Positions 1 through 11,223 of a DNA stretch of 64,000 nucleotides are shown one piece after another. The notes under the pieces were generated by a model that saw only the letters and a list, made by a program, of their open reading frames with translations, made no database searches and was not told the DNA's origin. The DNA comes from Cranoglanis bouderius. Taxonomy: Eukaryota > Chordata > Actinopteri > Siluriformes > Cranoglanididae. Both the position numbers and the translations under genes were made by a program. The DNA is taken from contig CM042542.1 of assembly GCA_023630585.1 (NCBI GenBank), positions 24,595,215 through 24,659,214 on the forward strand. Reading direction: 5' to 3'. Each line of letters begins with the position of its first letter. Position 1 is the first letter of the stretch.

Positions 1-2029
1 ACTCCAGCTTTGTCGTGTTCGCTCTTTCGACTCCAGCCGTTTCGTGTACGCTCTCTTTCGGCTCCCGTTGTGTCTTATTCGCTCTTTCGACTCCAGCTGT
101 GTCGTGTTCGCTCTTTCGGCTCCAGCTGTTTCGTGGTCGCTCTTTCGACTCCAACTGATTCGTGGTCGCTCTTTCGGCTCCCGCCGTGTCGTGTTCTCTC
201 TTTCGGCTCACGCCGTGTCGTGTTCGCTCTTTCGACTCCAGCCGTGTCGTGTTCGCTCTTTCGACTCCAGCCGTGTCGTGTTCCCTTTTTCGACTCCAGC
301 CGTGTCGTGTGCGCTCTTTCGACTCCCGCAGTTTCGTGTTCGCTCTTTCGACTACAGCTTTGTCGTGGTCGCTCTTTCGACTCCAGCTGTGTAGTGCGCG
401 CTGTTTCGACTCCAGCTGTGTCGTGCGCGCTCTTTCGACTCCAGCTGTGTCGTCCGCGCTCTTTCGACTCCAGCTGTGTCGTGCGCGCTCTTTCGACTCT
501 AGCTTTGTCGTGGTCCCTCTTTCGACTCCAGCTGTTACGTGTGTGCTCTTTCGACTCCCGCTGTGTCGTGCGCGCTCTTTCGACTCCAGCTGTGTCGTGC
601 GCGCTCTTTCGACTCCAGCTTTGTCGTGGTCGCTCTTTCGACTCCAGCTGTTACGTGTGTGCTCTTTCGACTCCCGCCGTGTAGTGCGCGCTCTTTCGAC
701 TCCAGCTGTGTCGTGCTCGCTCTTTCGACTCCAGCCATTTCGTATGCGCTCTTTCGACTCCAGCTGTGTAGTGCGCGCTCTTTCGACTCCCGCCGTTTCG
801 TGTGCGCTCTTTCGACTCCAGCTGTGTAGTGCGCGCTCTTTCGACTCCCGTTGTGTCTTGTTTGCTCTTTCGACTACAGCTGTTTCGTGTTCGCTCTTTC
901 GATTCCAGCTGTTTCGTGTTCTCTCTTTCGACACCCGCCGTGTCGTATTCGCTCTTTCGACTCCAGCCGTGTCGTGTTCGCTCTTTCGACTCCAGCAGTT
1001 TCGTGTTCGCTCTTTCGACTCCAGCCGTGTCGTGTTCGCTCTTTCGACTCCCACCGTTTTTTGTGTGCTCTTTCGACTCCATCTGTGTAGTACGCGCTCT
1101 TTCGACTCCCGCTGTGTTGTTTTCGCTCTTTCAGCTCCAGCTGTTTCGTGTTCGCTCTTTCGACTCCAGCAGTTTCGTGTTCGCTCTTTCGACTCCAGCC
1201 GTGTCGTGTTCGCTCTTTCGACTCCCACCGTTTTTTGTGTGCTCTTTCGACTCCATCTGTGTAGTACGCGCTCTTTCGACTCCCGCTGTGTTGTTTTCGC
1301 TCTTTCAGCTCCAGCTGTTTCGTGTTCGCTCTTTCGACTCCCGCCGTTTCGTGTTCGCTCTTTCGGCTCACGCCGTGTCGTGTTCGCTCTTTCGACTCCA
1401 GCCGTGTCGTGTTCCCTTTTTCGACTCCAGCCGTGTCGTGTGCGCTCTTTCGACTCCCGCAGTTTCGTGTTCGCTCTTTCGACTACAGCTTTGTCGTGGT
1501 CGCTCTTTCGACTCCAGCTGTGTAGTGCGCGCTGTTTCGACTCCAGCTGTGTCGTGCGCGCTCTTTCGACTCCAGCTGTGTCGTGCGCGCTCTTTCGACT
1601 CCAGCTGTGTCGTGCGCGCTCTTTCGACTCTAGCTTTGTCGTGGTCCCTCTTTCGACTCCAGCTGTTACGTGTGTGCTCTTTCGACTCCCGCTGTGTAGT
1701 GCGGGCTCTTTCGACTCCAGCTGTGTTGTTTTCGCTCTTTCAGCTCCAGCTGTTTCGTGTTCGCTCTTTCGACTCCCGCCGTTTCGAGTTCGCTCTTTCG
1801 ACTCCACATGTGTCGTTTTTCCTCTTTCGACACCAGCCGTTTCGTGTGCGCTCTCTTTCGCCTCCCGTTGTGTCTTGTTCGCTCTTTCGACTCCAGCTTT
1901 GTCGTGTTCGCTCTTTCGACTCCTGCTGTGTCGTGGTCGCTCTTTCGCCTCCCGCTGTGTCGTGCGCGCTCTTTCGACTCCAGCCGTTTCGTGTTCACAC
2001 TCTTTCGGCTCCCGTTGTGTCTTGTTCGC

Positions 2030-3436
2030 TCTTTCGACTCCCGCTGTGTCGTGGTCTCTCTTTCGCCTCCAGCTGTGTCGTGTTCGCTCTTTCGGCTCCA
2101 GCTGTTTCGTGGTCGCTCTTTCGTCTCCCGCTGTTTCGTGAGCGCTGTTTCGACTCCCGCAGTTTCGTGTTCGCGCTTTCGACTCCCTTTGTGTCATGTT
2201 CTCTCTTTCGACTCCAGCAGTTGCTTGTTCGCTTTCTTTCCGCTCCCGTTGTGTCATGTTCGCTCTTTCGACTCCAGCCATTTCGTGTTCTCTCTTTCGA
2301 CTCCAGCCGTTTCGTGTTCGCTCTTTCGACTCCAGCCGTTTCGTGTTCGCTCTTTCGACTCCAGCCGTTTCGTGTTCGCTCTTTCGACTCCAGCCGTTTC
2401 GTGTTCGCTCTTTCGACTCCTGCCGTGTCGTGTTCGCTCTTTCGACTCCTGCCGTGTCGTGTTCGCTCTTTCGACTCCCGCCGTGTCCTGTTCTCTCTTT
2501 CGACTCCAGCCGTGTCGTGTTCGGTCTTTCGACTCCAGCAGTTTCGTGTTCGCTCGTTCGACTCCCACCGTTTTTTGTGTGCATTTTCGACTCCAGCTGT
2601 GTCGTGCGCGCTCTTTCGACTCCAGCTGTGTAGTGCGCGCTCTTTCGACTCCAGCTGTGTCGTGCGCGCTCTTTCGACTCCAGCTGTGTCGTGCGCGCTC
2701 TTTCGACTCCAGCTGTGTAGTGCGCGCTCTTTCGACTCTAGCTTTGTCGTGGTCGCTCTTTCGACTCCAGCTGTTACGTGTGTGCTCTTTGGACTCCCGC
2801 TGTGTAGTGCGCGCTCTTTCGACTCCAGCTGTGTCGTGCTCGCTCTTTCGACTCCAGCTGTTATGTGTGTGCTCTTTCGACTCCCGCTGTGTTGTGGTCA
2901 CTCTTTCGCCTCCCGCTTTGTCGTGTTTGCTCTCTTTCGTCTCCCGTTGTGTCTTGTTCGCTCTTTCGACTCCAGCTGTTTCGTGTTCGCTCTTTCGATT
3001 CCAGCTGTTTCGTGGTCGCTCTTTCGACTCCAGCAGTTTCGTGTTCACTCTTTCGACTCCCGCCGTGTCGTGTTCGGTCTTTCGACTCCAGCAGTTTCGT
3101 GTTCGCTCTTTCGACTCCAGCCGTGTCGTGTTCGCTCTTTCGACTCCCACCGTTTTTTGTGTGCTCTTTCAACTCCAGCTGTGTCGTGTTCGCTCTTTCG
3201 ACTCCAGCTTTGTCGTGTTCGCTCTTTCGACTCCAGCTGTGTCGTGTTCGCTCTTTCGACTCCCGCTGTGTCGTGGTCGCTCTTTCGCCTCCCGCTGTGT
3301 CGTGCGCGCTCTTTCGACTCCAGCAGTTGCTTGTTCGCTTTCTTTCCGCTCCCGTTGTGTCTTGTTCGCGCTTTCGACTCCCGCCGTGTCGTGTTCTCTC
3401 TTTCGACTCCCGCCGTGTCGTGTTCGCTCTTTCGAC
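2030..3436. repeat. higher-order repeat block, copy 1
   Basis: This run of 29-bp units recurs at a constant offset of 2964 bp (copy 2). Rare variant units occur in the same order in both, for example the CCCTTTGTGTCATG unit, the GTTGCTTGTTCGCTTTCTTTCCG unit and the TTATGTGTGTGC unit. Single-base differences between the copies are few, indicating a recent block duplication or unequal exchange. Confidence 0.8.
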
Positions 3437-4993
3437 TCCAGCCGTGTCGTGTTCGCTCTTTCGACTCCAGCCGTGTCGTGTTCCCTTTTTCGACTCCAGC
3501 CGTGTCGTGTGCGCTCTTTCGACTCCCGCAGTTTCGTGCGCGCTCTTTCGACTCCAGCTGTGTCGTGCGCGCTCTTTCGACTCTAGCTTTGTCGTGGTCC
3601 CTCTTTCGACTCCAGCTGTTACGTGTGTGCTCTTTCGACTCCCGCTGTGTAGTGCGCGCTCTTTCGACTCCAGCTGTGTCGTGCGCGCTCTTTCGACTCC
3701 AGCTGTGTAGTGCGCGCTCTTTCGACTCTAGCTTTGTCGTGGTCGCTCTTTCGACTCCAGCTGTTTCGTGGTCGCTCTTTCGACTCCAGCCGTGTCGTGC
3801 GCGCTCTTTCGACTCCAGCCGTGTCGTGCGCGCTCTTTCGACTCCAGCCGTGTCGTGTTCGCTCTTTCGACTCCCACCGTTTTTTGTGTGCTCTTTCGAC
3901 TCCAGCTGTGTCGTGCGCGCTCTTTCGACTCCAGCTGTGTCGTGCGCGCTCTTTCGACTCCAGCTGTGTCGTGCGCGCTCTTTCGACTCTAGCTTTGTCG
4001 TGGTCGCTCTTTCGACTCCAGCTGTTACGTGTGTGCTCTTTCGACTCCCGCTGTGTAGTGCGCGCTCTTTCGACTCCAGCTGTGTCGTGCTCGCTCTTTC
4101 GACTCCAGCTGTGTCGTGCGCGCTCTTTCGACTCCAGCTTTGTCGTGGTCGCTCTTTCGACTCCAGCCGTTTCGTGTGCGCTCTTTCGACTCCAGCTGTG
4201 TAGTGCGCGCTCTTTCGACTCCAGCTGTGTCGTGCGCGCTCTTTCGACTCCAGCTGTGTCGTGCGCGCTCTTTCGACTCCAGCTTTGTCGTGGTCGCTCT
4301 TTCGACTCCAGCTGTTACGTGTGTGCTCTTTCGACTCCCGCCGTGTAGTGCGCGCTCTTTCGACTCCAGCTGTGTCGTGCTCGCTCTTTCGACTCCAGCC
4401 ATTTCGTATGCGCTCTTTCGACTCCAGCTGTGTCGTGTTCGCTCTTTCGACTCCAGCCGTGTCGTGTGCGCTCTTTCGACTCCAGCTGTGTAGTGCGCGC
4501 TCTTTCGACTCCCGTTGTTTTGTGTGCTCTTTCGACTCCAACCGTTTCGTATGCCCTCTTTCGACTCCAGCTGTGTAGTGCGCGCTCTTTCGACTCCCGC
4601 CGTGTCGTATTCGCTCTTTCGACTCCCGCCGTGTCGTGTTCTCTCTTTCGACTCCAGCAGTTTCGTGTTCGCTCTTTCGACTCCAGCCGTGTCGTGTTCG
4701 CTCTTTCGACTCCCACCGTTTTTTGTGTGCTCTTTCGACTCCATCTGTGTAGTACGCGCTCTTTCAACTCCAGCTGTGTTGTTTTCGCTCTTTCAGCTCC
4801 AGCCGTTTCGTGTTCGCTCTTTCGGCTCCATCTGTTTCGTGTGCGATCTTTCGACTCCCGCTGTGTCGTGTTCGCTCTTTCGACTCCAGCTGTTTCGTGG
4901 TCGCTCTCTCGACTCCCGCTGTGTCGTGCGCGCTGTTTCGACTCCAGCCGTTTCGTGTTCGCTCTCTTTCGGCTCCCGTTGTGTCTTGTTCGC

Positions 4994-6400
4994 TCTTTCG
5001 ACTCCCGCTGTGTTGTTTTCGCTCTTTCGCCTCCAGCTGTGTCGTGTTCGCACTTTCGGCTCCAGCTGTTTCGTGGTCGCTCTTTCGTCTCCCGCTGTTT
5101 CGTGAGCGCTGTTTCGACTCCCGCAGTTTCGTGTTCGCGCTTTCGACTCCCTTTGTGTCATGTTCTCTCTTTCGACTCCAGCAGTTGCTTGTTCGCTTTC
5201 TTTCCGCTCCCGTTGTGTCATGTTCGCTCTTTCGACTCCAGCTGTTTCGTGTTCTCTCTTTCGACTCCAGCCGTTTCGTGTTCGCTCTTTCGACTCCAGC
5301 CGTTTCGTGTTCGCTCTTTCGACTCCAGCCGTTTCGTGTTCGCTCTTTCGACTCCAGCCGTTTCGTGTTCGCTCTTTCGACTCCAGCCGTTTCGTGTTCG
5401 CTCTTTCGACTCCTGCCGTGTCGTGTTCGCTCTTTCGACTCCTGCCGTGTCGTGTTCGCTCTTTCGACTCCCGCCGTGTCCTGTTCTCTCTTTCGACTCC
5501 AGCCGTGTCGTGTTCGGTCTTTCGACTCCAGCAGTTTCGTGTTCGCTCGTTCGACTCCCACCGTTTTTTGTGTGCATTTTCGACTCCAGCTGTGTCGTGC
5601 GCGCTCTTTCGACTCCAGCTGTGTCGTGCGCGCTCTTTCGACTCCAGCTGTGTCGTGCGCGCTCTTTCGACTCCAGCTGTGTAGTGCGCGCTCTTTCGAC
5701 TCTAGCTTTGTCGTGGTCGCTCTTTCGACTCCAGCTGTTACGTGTGTGCTCTTTGGACTCCCGCTGTGTAGTGCGCGCTCTTTCGACTCCAGCTGTGTCG
5801 TGCTTGCTCTTTAGACTCCAGCTGTTATGTGTGTGCTCTTTCGACTCCCGCTGTGTTGTGGTCACTCTTTCGCCTCCCGCTTTGTCGTGTTTGCTCTCTT
5901 TCGTCTCCCGTTGTGTCTTGTTCGCTCTTTCGACTCCAGCTGTTTCGTGTTCGCTCTTTCGATTCCAGCTGTTTCGTGGTCGCTCTTTCGACTCCAGCAG
6001 TTTCGTGTTCACTCTTTCGACTCCCGCCGTGTCGTGTTCGGTCTTTCGACTCCAGCAGTTTCGTGTTCGCTCTTTCGACTCCAGCCGTGTTGTGTTCGCT
6101 CTTTCGACTCCCACCGTTTTTTGTGTGCTCTTTCAACTCCAGCTGTGTCGTGTTCGCTCTTTCGACTCCAGCTGTGTCGTGTTCGCTCTTTCGACTCCAG
6201 CTGTGTCGTGTTCGCTCTTTCGACTCCCGCTGTGTCGTGGTCGCTCTTTCGCCTCCCGCTGTGTCGTGCGCGCTCTTTCGACTCCAGCAGTTGCTTGTTC
6301 GCTTTCTTTCCGCTCCCGTTGTGTCTTGTTCGCGCTTTCGACTCCCGCCGTGTCGTGTTCTCTCTTTCGACTCCCGCCGTGTCGTGTTCGCTCTTTCGAC
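4994..6400. repeat. higher-order repeat block, copy 2
   Basis: Second copy of the 2964-bp-offset block. It runs into the run of Ns, so the duplicated block may continue in unassembled sequence. Shorter block duplications exist elsewhere in the array: about 207-560 recurs near 1367-1720 (offset 1160, 40 units), and about 1021-1170 recurs near 1195-1344 (offset 174, 6 units). Confidence 0.78.
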
Positions 6401-6500
6401 NNNNNNNNNNNNNNNNNNNNNNNNNNNNNNNNNNNNNNNNNNNNNNNNNNNNNNNNNNNNNNNNNNNNNNNNNNNNNNNNNNNNNNNNNNNNNNNNNNNN
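6401..6500. other. assembly gap (100 N)
   Basis: Exactly 100 Ns, the conventional placeholder for a gap of unknown size. It truncates the satellite on the left and probably the Tc1-like element on the right. Confidence 0.98.
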
Positions 6501-6502
6501 AG

Positions 6503-7145
6503 TGAGAGATGCTCTCGCTGGAGCAAGTGTTTTTTTTTTTTTTAATCCCTAAATTAGTTAACAAAGCCTTTCAGCTTTCATTTCCTGATAGTTACATCTT
6601 AGATGTGTGCTAAACATGGCCTCTATATTTCTGCTCTCTAAGCCTTCTCTGAATAGTGGGTTCTGATACCTTCACCGCTGTTCTGTCGCAGGTTGCTGGT
6701 GAGGTCAATGACTGTTGCTTTGGGTTTCTCCATCACAGCTTTAACAATGTTTCTGTCATCAGCTGCTGTTGTTTTCTGTAGCCAACCTGTTCCATGTCTG
6801 TTTGTTAGTACACCAGTGGTTTATTTATTTTTCTGGACATTCTAAATTGTTGTATTGGTTATGCCCAATATTTGTGCAATGATTTTCCCCCTTTTCTCTA
6901 GCTTCAAAATGGCTTTGCTTTTCTCCCACAGACCGCTTTCTGGTCTTCATCCTGGTTTAAACTTTTTAACAACACTGTCTTCACAGGGCCCAAACCAAGA
7001 GTAGACATTAATTGTTTAAACAATCAATCTATCAGGGCACACCTGGGCAACAAGAAATACCTGTTCCATCACATGTTCCAATATTTTTGATCACTTTAAG
7101 AAAAAAAAGGGTGGGTTCCAACAAAAGGTGCCAATGATTCAAGCT
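6503..7145 (-). mobile_element. Tc1-like transposon fragment, 5' half
   Basis: On the minus strand a leader with the motif GGTGGAACCCACCC-type Tc1 end near 7110-7140 is followed by a start codon near 6955 and a decayed transposase N terminus. The first helix-turn-helix reads about KAILKLEKRGKIIAQILGIT, followed by the TGVLTNRHGTG and KTTAADDRNIV segments typical of fish Tc1 transposases. At least one stop and several frame changes are present. The C-terminal half, with the DDE residues, is missing because the copy ends at the assembly gap. It is a dead fragment. Confidence 0.72.
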
Positions 7146-7159
7146 GTTTAACCCATTTT

Positions 7160-8636
7160 ACAGCATATAACAGAAGGGTGAGTACACCCCTGTGCAAGAT
7201 CACTTAAATGTCAAAATGATTCAAAATTATAACATCACCTACAGTGTGCAATTGCAATCAAAAACAAATACTTAAGAAATACAGACTCCAAAGTAGAAAG
7301 TCAATGCAACCAGTATAGAACAAGCCCTAAGTACACACTAATCATCAGGAGCCACAGTGGCCATCCTCCTAAAATGATGCCATGGACAGTGAGCTACTTG
7401 CACAATCTAGCTCTGAACACAAGACGGGCACGTGCTTCCAGGCTTGGCACAGGGGGGTTTAGTCACTGGAAATCAGGGTTTTCCAGTGACAGCTCAGGAG
7501 AGTACAAAGGACATTGCATTACATCAACCTCTATGGATGATGTCAAAGAGAGAAAAAAACTCCTTGCTTGCTCTTTTTGGCACAAAATTGCAAGATTAAA
7601 CTTTGCTAAAAGAAGCCTGGTGAATATTGGGAGCACATTCTTTGGTCAGATGAGACCAGGATACATTTGTTCGGCTCAGATGGGGTCCAGCTTAGGAAAA
7701 TATTTCAAATAATATTCCAGCATGATAACATTCAAAAGCACACTGCCAAGGTCATGCAAGAGTTTCTAAAGAATGAAAATTTAAACTATGACCTGGCAAA
7801 GTATGTCACCTGACTTGAATCCAACAGAAAAGAGAAAGGTAGAACAGTATAACCCCTCCAGCAAAGAGCAGCTCAAAACAATTGTCTCTGAATAGCAGAA
7901 CATCTCTCCAGACATGTTACACTGGTTTGCTCTATGCTGAAGACAACAGCAAACTTGGGCAGATCCAAAAACAGGCAGGTTTCAAAAATACCGGCAGTCA
8001 GTTCTTTCAGAGACTTAGGCAAAATGCAAAACCAGGAAACCAGCAGTTGTGTTCAAAAATACCAAAAATAGTCTTTCTAGGGCTTAGCAAAATCGTGAAT
8101 CCAAAAAATACTTAATTTAGTTCAGTAACCAGAATATCAGTCCAGGGAAGAGTGCTCAGTACTGTTGGATATAAGATAGACAAACCAATACTTCACTGAC
8201 GTGCAGTGACCAACTAAAGAACTTAAATAGTGAGTTCGTAAGCAACTTAGAAAATTAAGGACAGGTGTGTAATCAGAAGGTGGGTGACTGTGAGCGTGGG
8301 AGTGAAGGGAGTGTTCTGGATGTTGTAGTTCCTGGCGGCCATATCTGTAGGCCGCCGAGCCTGCTGGGAAGTGTGTAGTGCGGGTGTGTGCGTAGGAATT
8401 GGCGGCGGCCATGTTCGTAGGTCGCAGAGAGTTCTGGGAATGGAGTCAAGCGCTATGGCGCGACCTAACAGTATTTTTTAATATAGTAAATCTAAACTGT
8501 TTTTAATTTTAAATAAGAGCAAATTCCCCACTGTTCAACTGAGAGGTAATGCAATTACTGTAAGGTGAAACAATTTTGATTAATTTGACATTTATTTGAT
8601 CTTGCACAGGGGTGTACTCACTCCGCTGTATACTGT
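7160..8636 (+). mobile_element. decayed Tc1/mariner element split by an LTR
   Basis: Terminal inverted repeats match: the left end contains GTGAGTACACCCCTGTGCAA (7179-7198) and its reverse complement lies at 8602-8622. TA dinucleotides flank both ends. Inside, 7370-7745 holds a degraded Tc1 transposase; the segment around 7640-7690 resembles the SDET-containing catalytic region (FFGQMRPGYICSAQMG, decayed). The C-terminal part is interrupted by a solo LTR at about 7915-8470. Without that insertion the element is roughly 0.9 kb, so it is also internally deleted. Confidence 0.72.
7915..8470 (-). mobile_element. solo LTR (Ty3/Gypsy), minus strand
   Basis: The minus-strand end TGTTAGGTCGCGCCAT (8455-8470) matches the start of the LTRs at 9821, 14701 and 59971, and the opposite boundary is TGTTAC at 7915, giving the TGTTA...TAACA ends of the family. 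The AT-rich and C-rich middle has the same order of motifs as the 59971 LTR, including ATGGCCGCC near 8333-8342 and again near 8404-8412. No clear target duplication remains. It has no internal sequence and lies inside a Tc1-like relic. Confidence 0.7.
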
Positions 8637-8938
8637 AGATGTAAATATAATGAACGCTGGGAATTCTGATCGATCGCCTCATTTTCATCGCTTGATCTCA
8701 AACCCAAATGTCTTCAGTGTAAAGTAAAACAAAAGAATTGGTCTGGATGTTCAAATACTTTTGGAGGGGAATGTATTTTCCCAGATATTTTCCCCAGCCA
8801 CAACATTATTTAAAATAATTTCAGATTATTCTGTTACACTGATGAAATGGGCAACACTGAGGTTTGTGAATAAATCATACAGCAGGTTTATGTTATTATT
8901 TAACAGGTAGACTCAAAGGTTATGTCTTGTATGTAGCA

Positions 8939-9010
8939 GAGATAAGATAAGATGAGATGAGATGAGATGAGATGAGATGAGATGAGATGAGATGAGATGG
9001 AGATGAGATA
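8939..9010. repeat. (GATGA)n minisatellite
   Basis: Tandem GATGA/GATAA pentanucleotides, about 14 copies. Confidence 0.9.
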
Positions 9011-9326
9011 AGTTGGTGTTTATTTAATTACATTCAGTATTTTACTGTGTCGAGTCTCTCTAGTCTTCAGAACACGGGAAAAATCACAAACATTTTATAT
9101 AGCACTGTATTACAACACCCATTTTTAATACTGTATTAAAACACCTGATTAAAACACCATGTTCTCCTATTAGAACAGTGTCAGAAAAGTGTTTAAAAGT
9201 TTTAGAATAGATTTTTATTTTCACACGTCTGGTAACTGGCCTTTATTCAGGTTTAACAGGTTTATTTTCTACCTGGGTGGCATGTTTCTTCTACATTTAT
9301 AAGTACATTGTCCTTTCACCTGTAAG

Positions 9327-9327
<1 letters not shown>

Positions 9328-9400
<73 letters not shown>
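9328..9400. repeat. (CA)n microsatellite
   Basis: Uninterrupted CA dinucleotide run of about 73 bp. Confidence 0.97.
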
Positions 9401-9403
<3 letters not shown>

Positions 9404-9820
9404 TACATAACTGTTATATCCATTCACTGGCTTTGAACTTTTACCCATAACGCACTGAGAACAATAAATCTTTCTGATGAGGTAATTTTTAGTTTTTTAA
9501 GGTGTGGATAAATATATATATACTCTTATGTTCTACATCTCTCCGTTTTACAGTTTGTCCATTTGGTCATTATCTTTATTTGAACTTTATATAAACATGA
9601 GGTTGACAAGATTTACTGTTTTACTGATTTTCCCAATTTTTAACCCCCTGACACGCCTCCTGCTAAAAATAACAGACAGCTTTACTTTGCAGTATTGCAG
9701 TAAATATCCTGACTGTTTGTGGAACAGATTTTATAACAAATTGCTGGATCAAGGCCCACATTCTAACAGGCGAGCTCAGGTTTTACTTGTGGGATGCATT
9801 TGATTTGAGCCATTATATCT

Positions 9821-10498
9821 TGTTAGGTCGCGCAAGAAGCGACTTCAATCCCCAGAACTCTTATCCACACACTCCACACTACACTTCCCAGCAAGCTCGG
9901 GCGGCCTACAAACATGGCCGCCAGGGACTACAACACCCACACACTACCTCGGTCACAATCACCCTCGTTCTAATCCCGCGCACCTGTCTTCTATTTTCAC
10001 TAACACGTTATTTAAGGACTTTGTGTTACAGGGCTAACGCCAAGTATCGCTTGTTTCTTCCAAATCGCCTGCGCTACTTCCTTCTGGCCTGATTCTCACG
10101 GCATTTGAAACTAAGCTAAGTACCTTGGACTCCGACTTCATCTCAAGCCCTCTTTCTATTTTACACATCTCTGTGATAGGTTTGCTTGCACAAGTGTTTG
10201 ATTTTTCTGTTAGCGCAAATAGCTAGCACACTTTATTTAGTCACCGCTATTTTGTTGTATGGGTTCTCTGTTGGATGCTGTTTTCTCCGCTTGATTTTGC
10301 CGTAGTAAAGTGTGTGTCCTTTTTTTACTGCTAGCGCTAACACTTTTGAGAGTGTGTTTAATCTTGATCACGTTATCCCGCGAAGACTCAAGCCTTCTAT
10401 AAACCTGTTGTTTGCCCTGTGTCCTTTTCACATGTGTGCTGAATAAACTGACGGTTTTTGACCGCAACTGTGTCCAGCTTACTTCTGGTGCTGTAACA
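9821..10498 (+). repeat. 5' LTR
   Basis: 678 bp, TGTTAGGTCGCGC at the start and GCTGTAACA at the end. It aligns along its whole length with the 3' LTR, with roughly 15-20 visible differences. It carries a ZNF143-like site (9878-9896) followed by a YY1-like site (9911-9922), and AATAAA near 10442, a plausible polyadenylation signal at the end of R. Confidence 0.92.
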
Positions 10499-10513
10499 GA
10501 ATACTTCGCCGAC

Positions 10514-11220
10514 ATGGACGCAGCGGAGGAAATTGCCAAGCAATCGCAGCACACGGTCAAATTATCAACGCCAAGCAACAACAACGCTTTGGGAGAAATG
10601 GATCAGAGTCTTCAACTTCTCTCTCAAGTCACGGCTACAGCAACGCAGCGCCGCTCCCACATCCTTTTCTACGCCGACTGCCTATGCCCTTACCCGATAA
10701 GTACAACGGTGACACTGGTTTATGTAAGGGTTTCATCTTACAATGCTCCTTATACTTTGACTGTTGTGGGGAAATGGGGATCATGAGAAAGTGGCGCGAT
10801 TCATCTCCTTACTAACAGGCAAGGCTTTAAGGTGGGCGGCGGCAGTAAGAGAACGAGGCGGAGATGCGGTGGCTTCCTATGACACCTTCGCCTCCATGTT
10901 CCGCGAGTGTTCGACCACGCCCCGATCACCAGGAAGTCGGGAACGGCTCCTAACACTGAGGCAAGGCTCACTTCGAAAGTGGCGGATTACGCCGTTAGAA
11001 TTTCGGACTATCGCCGGGTAGCGGCTGGAATGACGTGGCGTTAAAAGCTGCTCTTCCGTCAGGGCCTTAATCCCGCCATAATCACTGAGATGGCCTGCCG
11101 CGATGAGCCTCTTAACCTGACTTCAGCACTGATCTCGCCATTCGCCTCGATCAACTTCTCTACAGCCGTAGGCATCCATCTCAGCACCCTGAACCAACCC
11201 GACTCCCCGCTAGCGACGAA
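10514..11220 (+). pseudogene. gag remnant
   Basis: An ATG at 10514 opens a frame just downstream of the LTR. A second frame at about 10764-11021 carries the capsid-like motif DHEKVARFISLLTGKALRWA, close to the FISLLTGxAL motif of sushi-type Gag, followed by the decayed frame of the spacer region. A zinc-knuckle-like C..C....H....C arrangement is spread over two frames near 11285-11335. Several one-base frame changes separate these pieces. It would have encoded the capsid/nucleocapsid polyprotein. Confidence 0.75.
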
Positions 11221-11223
11221 CCC

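Larger units (their letters stand above)
1..6400. repeat. 29-bp satellite array
   Basis: The region is an almost uninterrupted head-to-tail array of a 29-bp unit (core CTCTTTCGACTCCAGC followed by a variable GTGTCGTG-NN-CG part), about 220 copies. Variation is concentrated at a few positions (CAGC versus CCGC, GTG versus TTT, and the dinucleotide before CGCTCTTTCG). Occasional 31-bp units carry GCTCTCTTTCGGCTCCCG. Because 29 is not a multiple of three, each forward frame reads the same 29-codon cycle, and the antisense frames behave alike. This explains the long overlapping open frames here, one of 1133 codons. I read it as non-coding satellite DNA. The array meets the window start and an assembly gap, so its true length is unknown. 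Confidence 0.93.
8637..9820. other. gene-free stretch with simple repeats
   Basis: I see no coding exon here. The stretch is AT-rich and includes a GATGA-type minisatellite (about 8939-9010) and a long CA repeat (9328-9400). Confidence 0.6.

Noticed and set aside
802..4203. 1133-codon open frame in the satellite (and similar ones on both strands)
   Set aside because: All phases on both strands are open because the 29-bp unit has no stops. The frames overlap each other and have no start context, splice signals or family similarity.
1..6400. CRISPR-like array (29-bp repeat length)
   Set aside because: Units are directly adjacent with no unique spacers, and the surrounding DNA is vertebrate.
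6100..6560. Open frames crossing the N gap
   Set aside because: They include 33-34 unknown residues and satellite on one side, so they are artefacts of the gap.
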